Positions 14,028 through 14,047 of a stretch of 14,047 nt of DNA are shown here, piece after piece. Below the pieces are notes generated by a model. The model did not search any database. It was not told the DNA's origin and saw nothing but the letters and a program-made list of their open reading frames with translations. Position 1 is the first letter of the stretch; every line of letters begins with the position of its first letter. The translations under genes and the position numbers were made by a program. Origin of the DNA: Clostridia bacterium (GTDB lineage: Bacteria; Bacillota; Clostridia; Monoglobales; Monoglobaceae); NCBI GenBank assembly GCA_900769795.1, contig CAAGHZ010000096.1:1-14047 (forward strand). Direction: 5' to 3'.

Positions 14028-14047
14028 AAAGTTCTTCAATTTCTTTC
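14026..14047 (-). CDS. Possible last codons of an upstream gene (partial)
   Basis: In one minus-strand frame the edge reads K-E-I-E-E-L followed by TAA (14028-14026), a plausible Glu-rich C-terminus of a gene that begins outside the window. The stop codon abuts the hairpin arm. In clostridia polC often follows isoprenoid gene ispG, but six residues cannot identify it; another frame stops even earlier. Confidence 0.3.

Overview
The window looks like part of a chromosome from a low-to-moderate G+C Firmicute (Bacillota), most likely a spore-former of class Clostridia living on plant or gut polysaccharides. The evidence is a Gram-positive-type DNA polymerase III with built-in exonuclease (PolC), a Soj/Spo0J-type ParA-ParB pair with two perfect copies of the Firmicute parS site, a tandem pair of perfect Spo0A boxes, strong AGGAGG-type ribosome binding sites, and a CE7 acetyl-esterase next to sugar isomerase and kinase genes. 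All ten complete genes lie on the minus strand, so the region reads from right to left and gene density is high. Two parS sites beside parAB and serS suggest that the segment is near the replication origin.

Layout in transcription order. (1) 14047-13975: the last codons of an unidentified upstream gene, then an 18-bp perfect hairpin immediately before the polC ribosome binding site. (2) polC (13974-9691) and tex (9666-7513), 24 bp apart and probably co-transcribed. (3) 7512-7347: a 166-bp intergenic region with two parS sites 38 bp apart and a good extended -10 promoter facing parA; the promoter-proximal parS is followed by a T-tract and may also end tex transcription. (4) parA-parB (7346-5660), 7 bp apart. 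(5) 5659-5503: a 157-bp intergenic region with tandem 0A boxes, an 84-bp segment predicted to fold as a three-way junction, and three GGTACA/TGTACC hexamers. (6) A small single-pass membrane coiled-coil protein of unknown function (5502-5089) that uses a TTG start. (7) serS (4984-3707). (8) A sugar-use cluster with gaps of 14-20 bp: CE7 acetyl-esterase, D-lyxose/D-mannose isomerase, aldose 1-epimerase and PfkB fructokinase (3632-95). It ends in an intrinsic terminator embedded in a palindrome-rich, REP-like segment at the left edge.

How the genes work together: PolC copies the chromosome, ParA/ParB/parS organise and segregate the new origins, and Spo0A is the sporulation master regulator that probably controls the region just after parB. 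Tex and SerRS are housekeeping. The last four genes make a coherent cytoplasmic route: remove acetyl groups from imported oligosaccharides, interconvert anomers, isomerise mannose to fructose (or lyxose to xylulose), and phosphorylate fructose for glycolysis.

Most of the coding content is ordinary. The non-obvious signals are in the gaps: the Spo0A tandem site and structured element upstream of the unknown membrane gene, the parS/terminator overlap, the polC leader hairpin, and the palindromic cluster over the fructokinase stop codon. I saw no tRNA, rRNA, CRISPR array, transposase or prophage gene, and no gene-free stretch above 300 bp.
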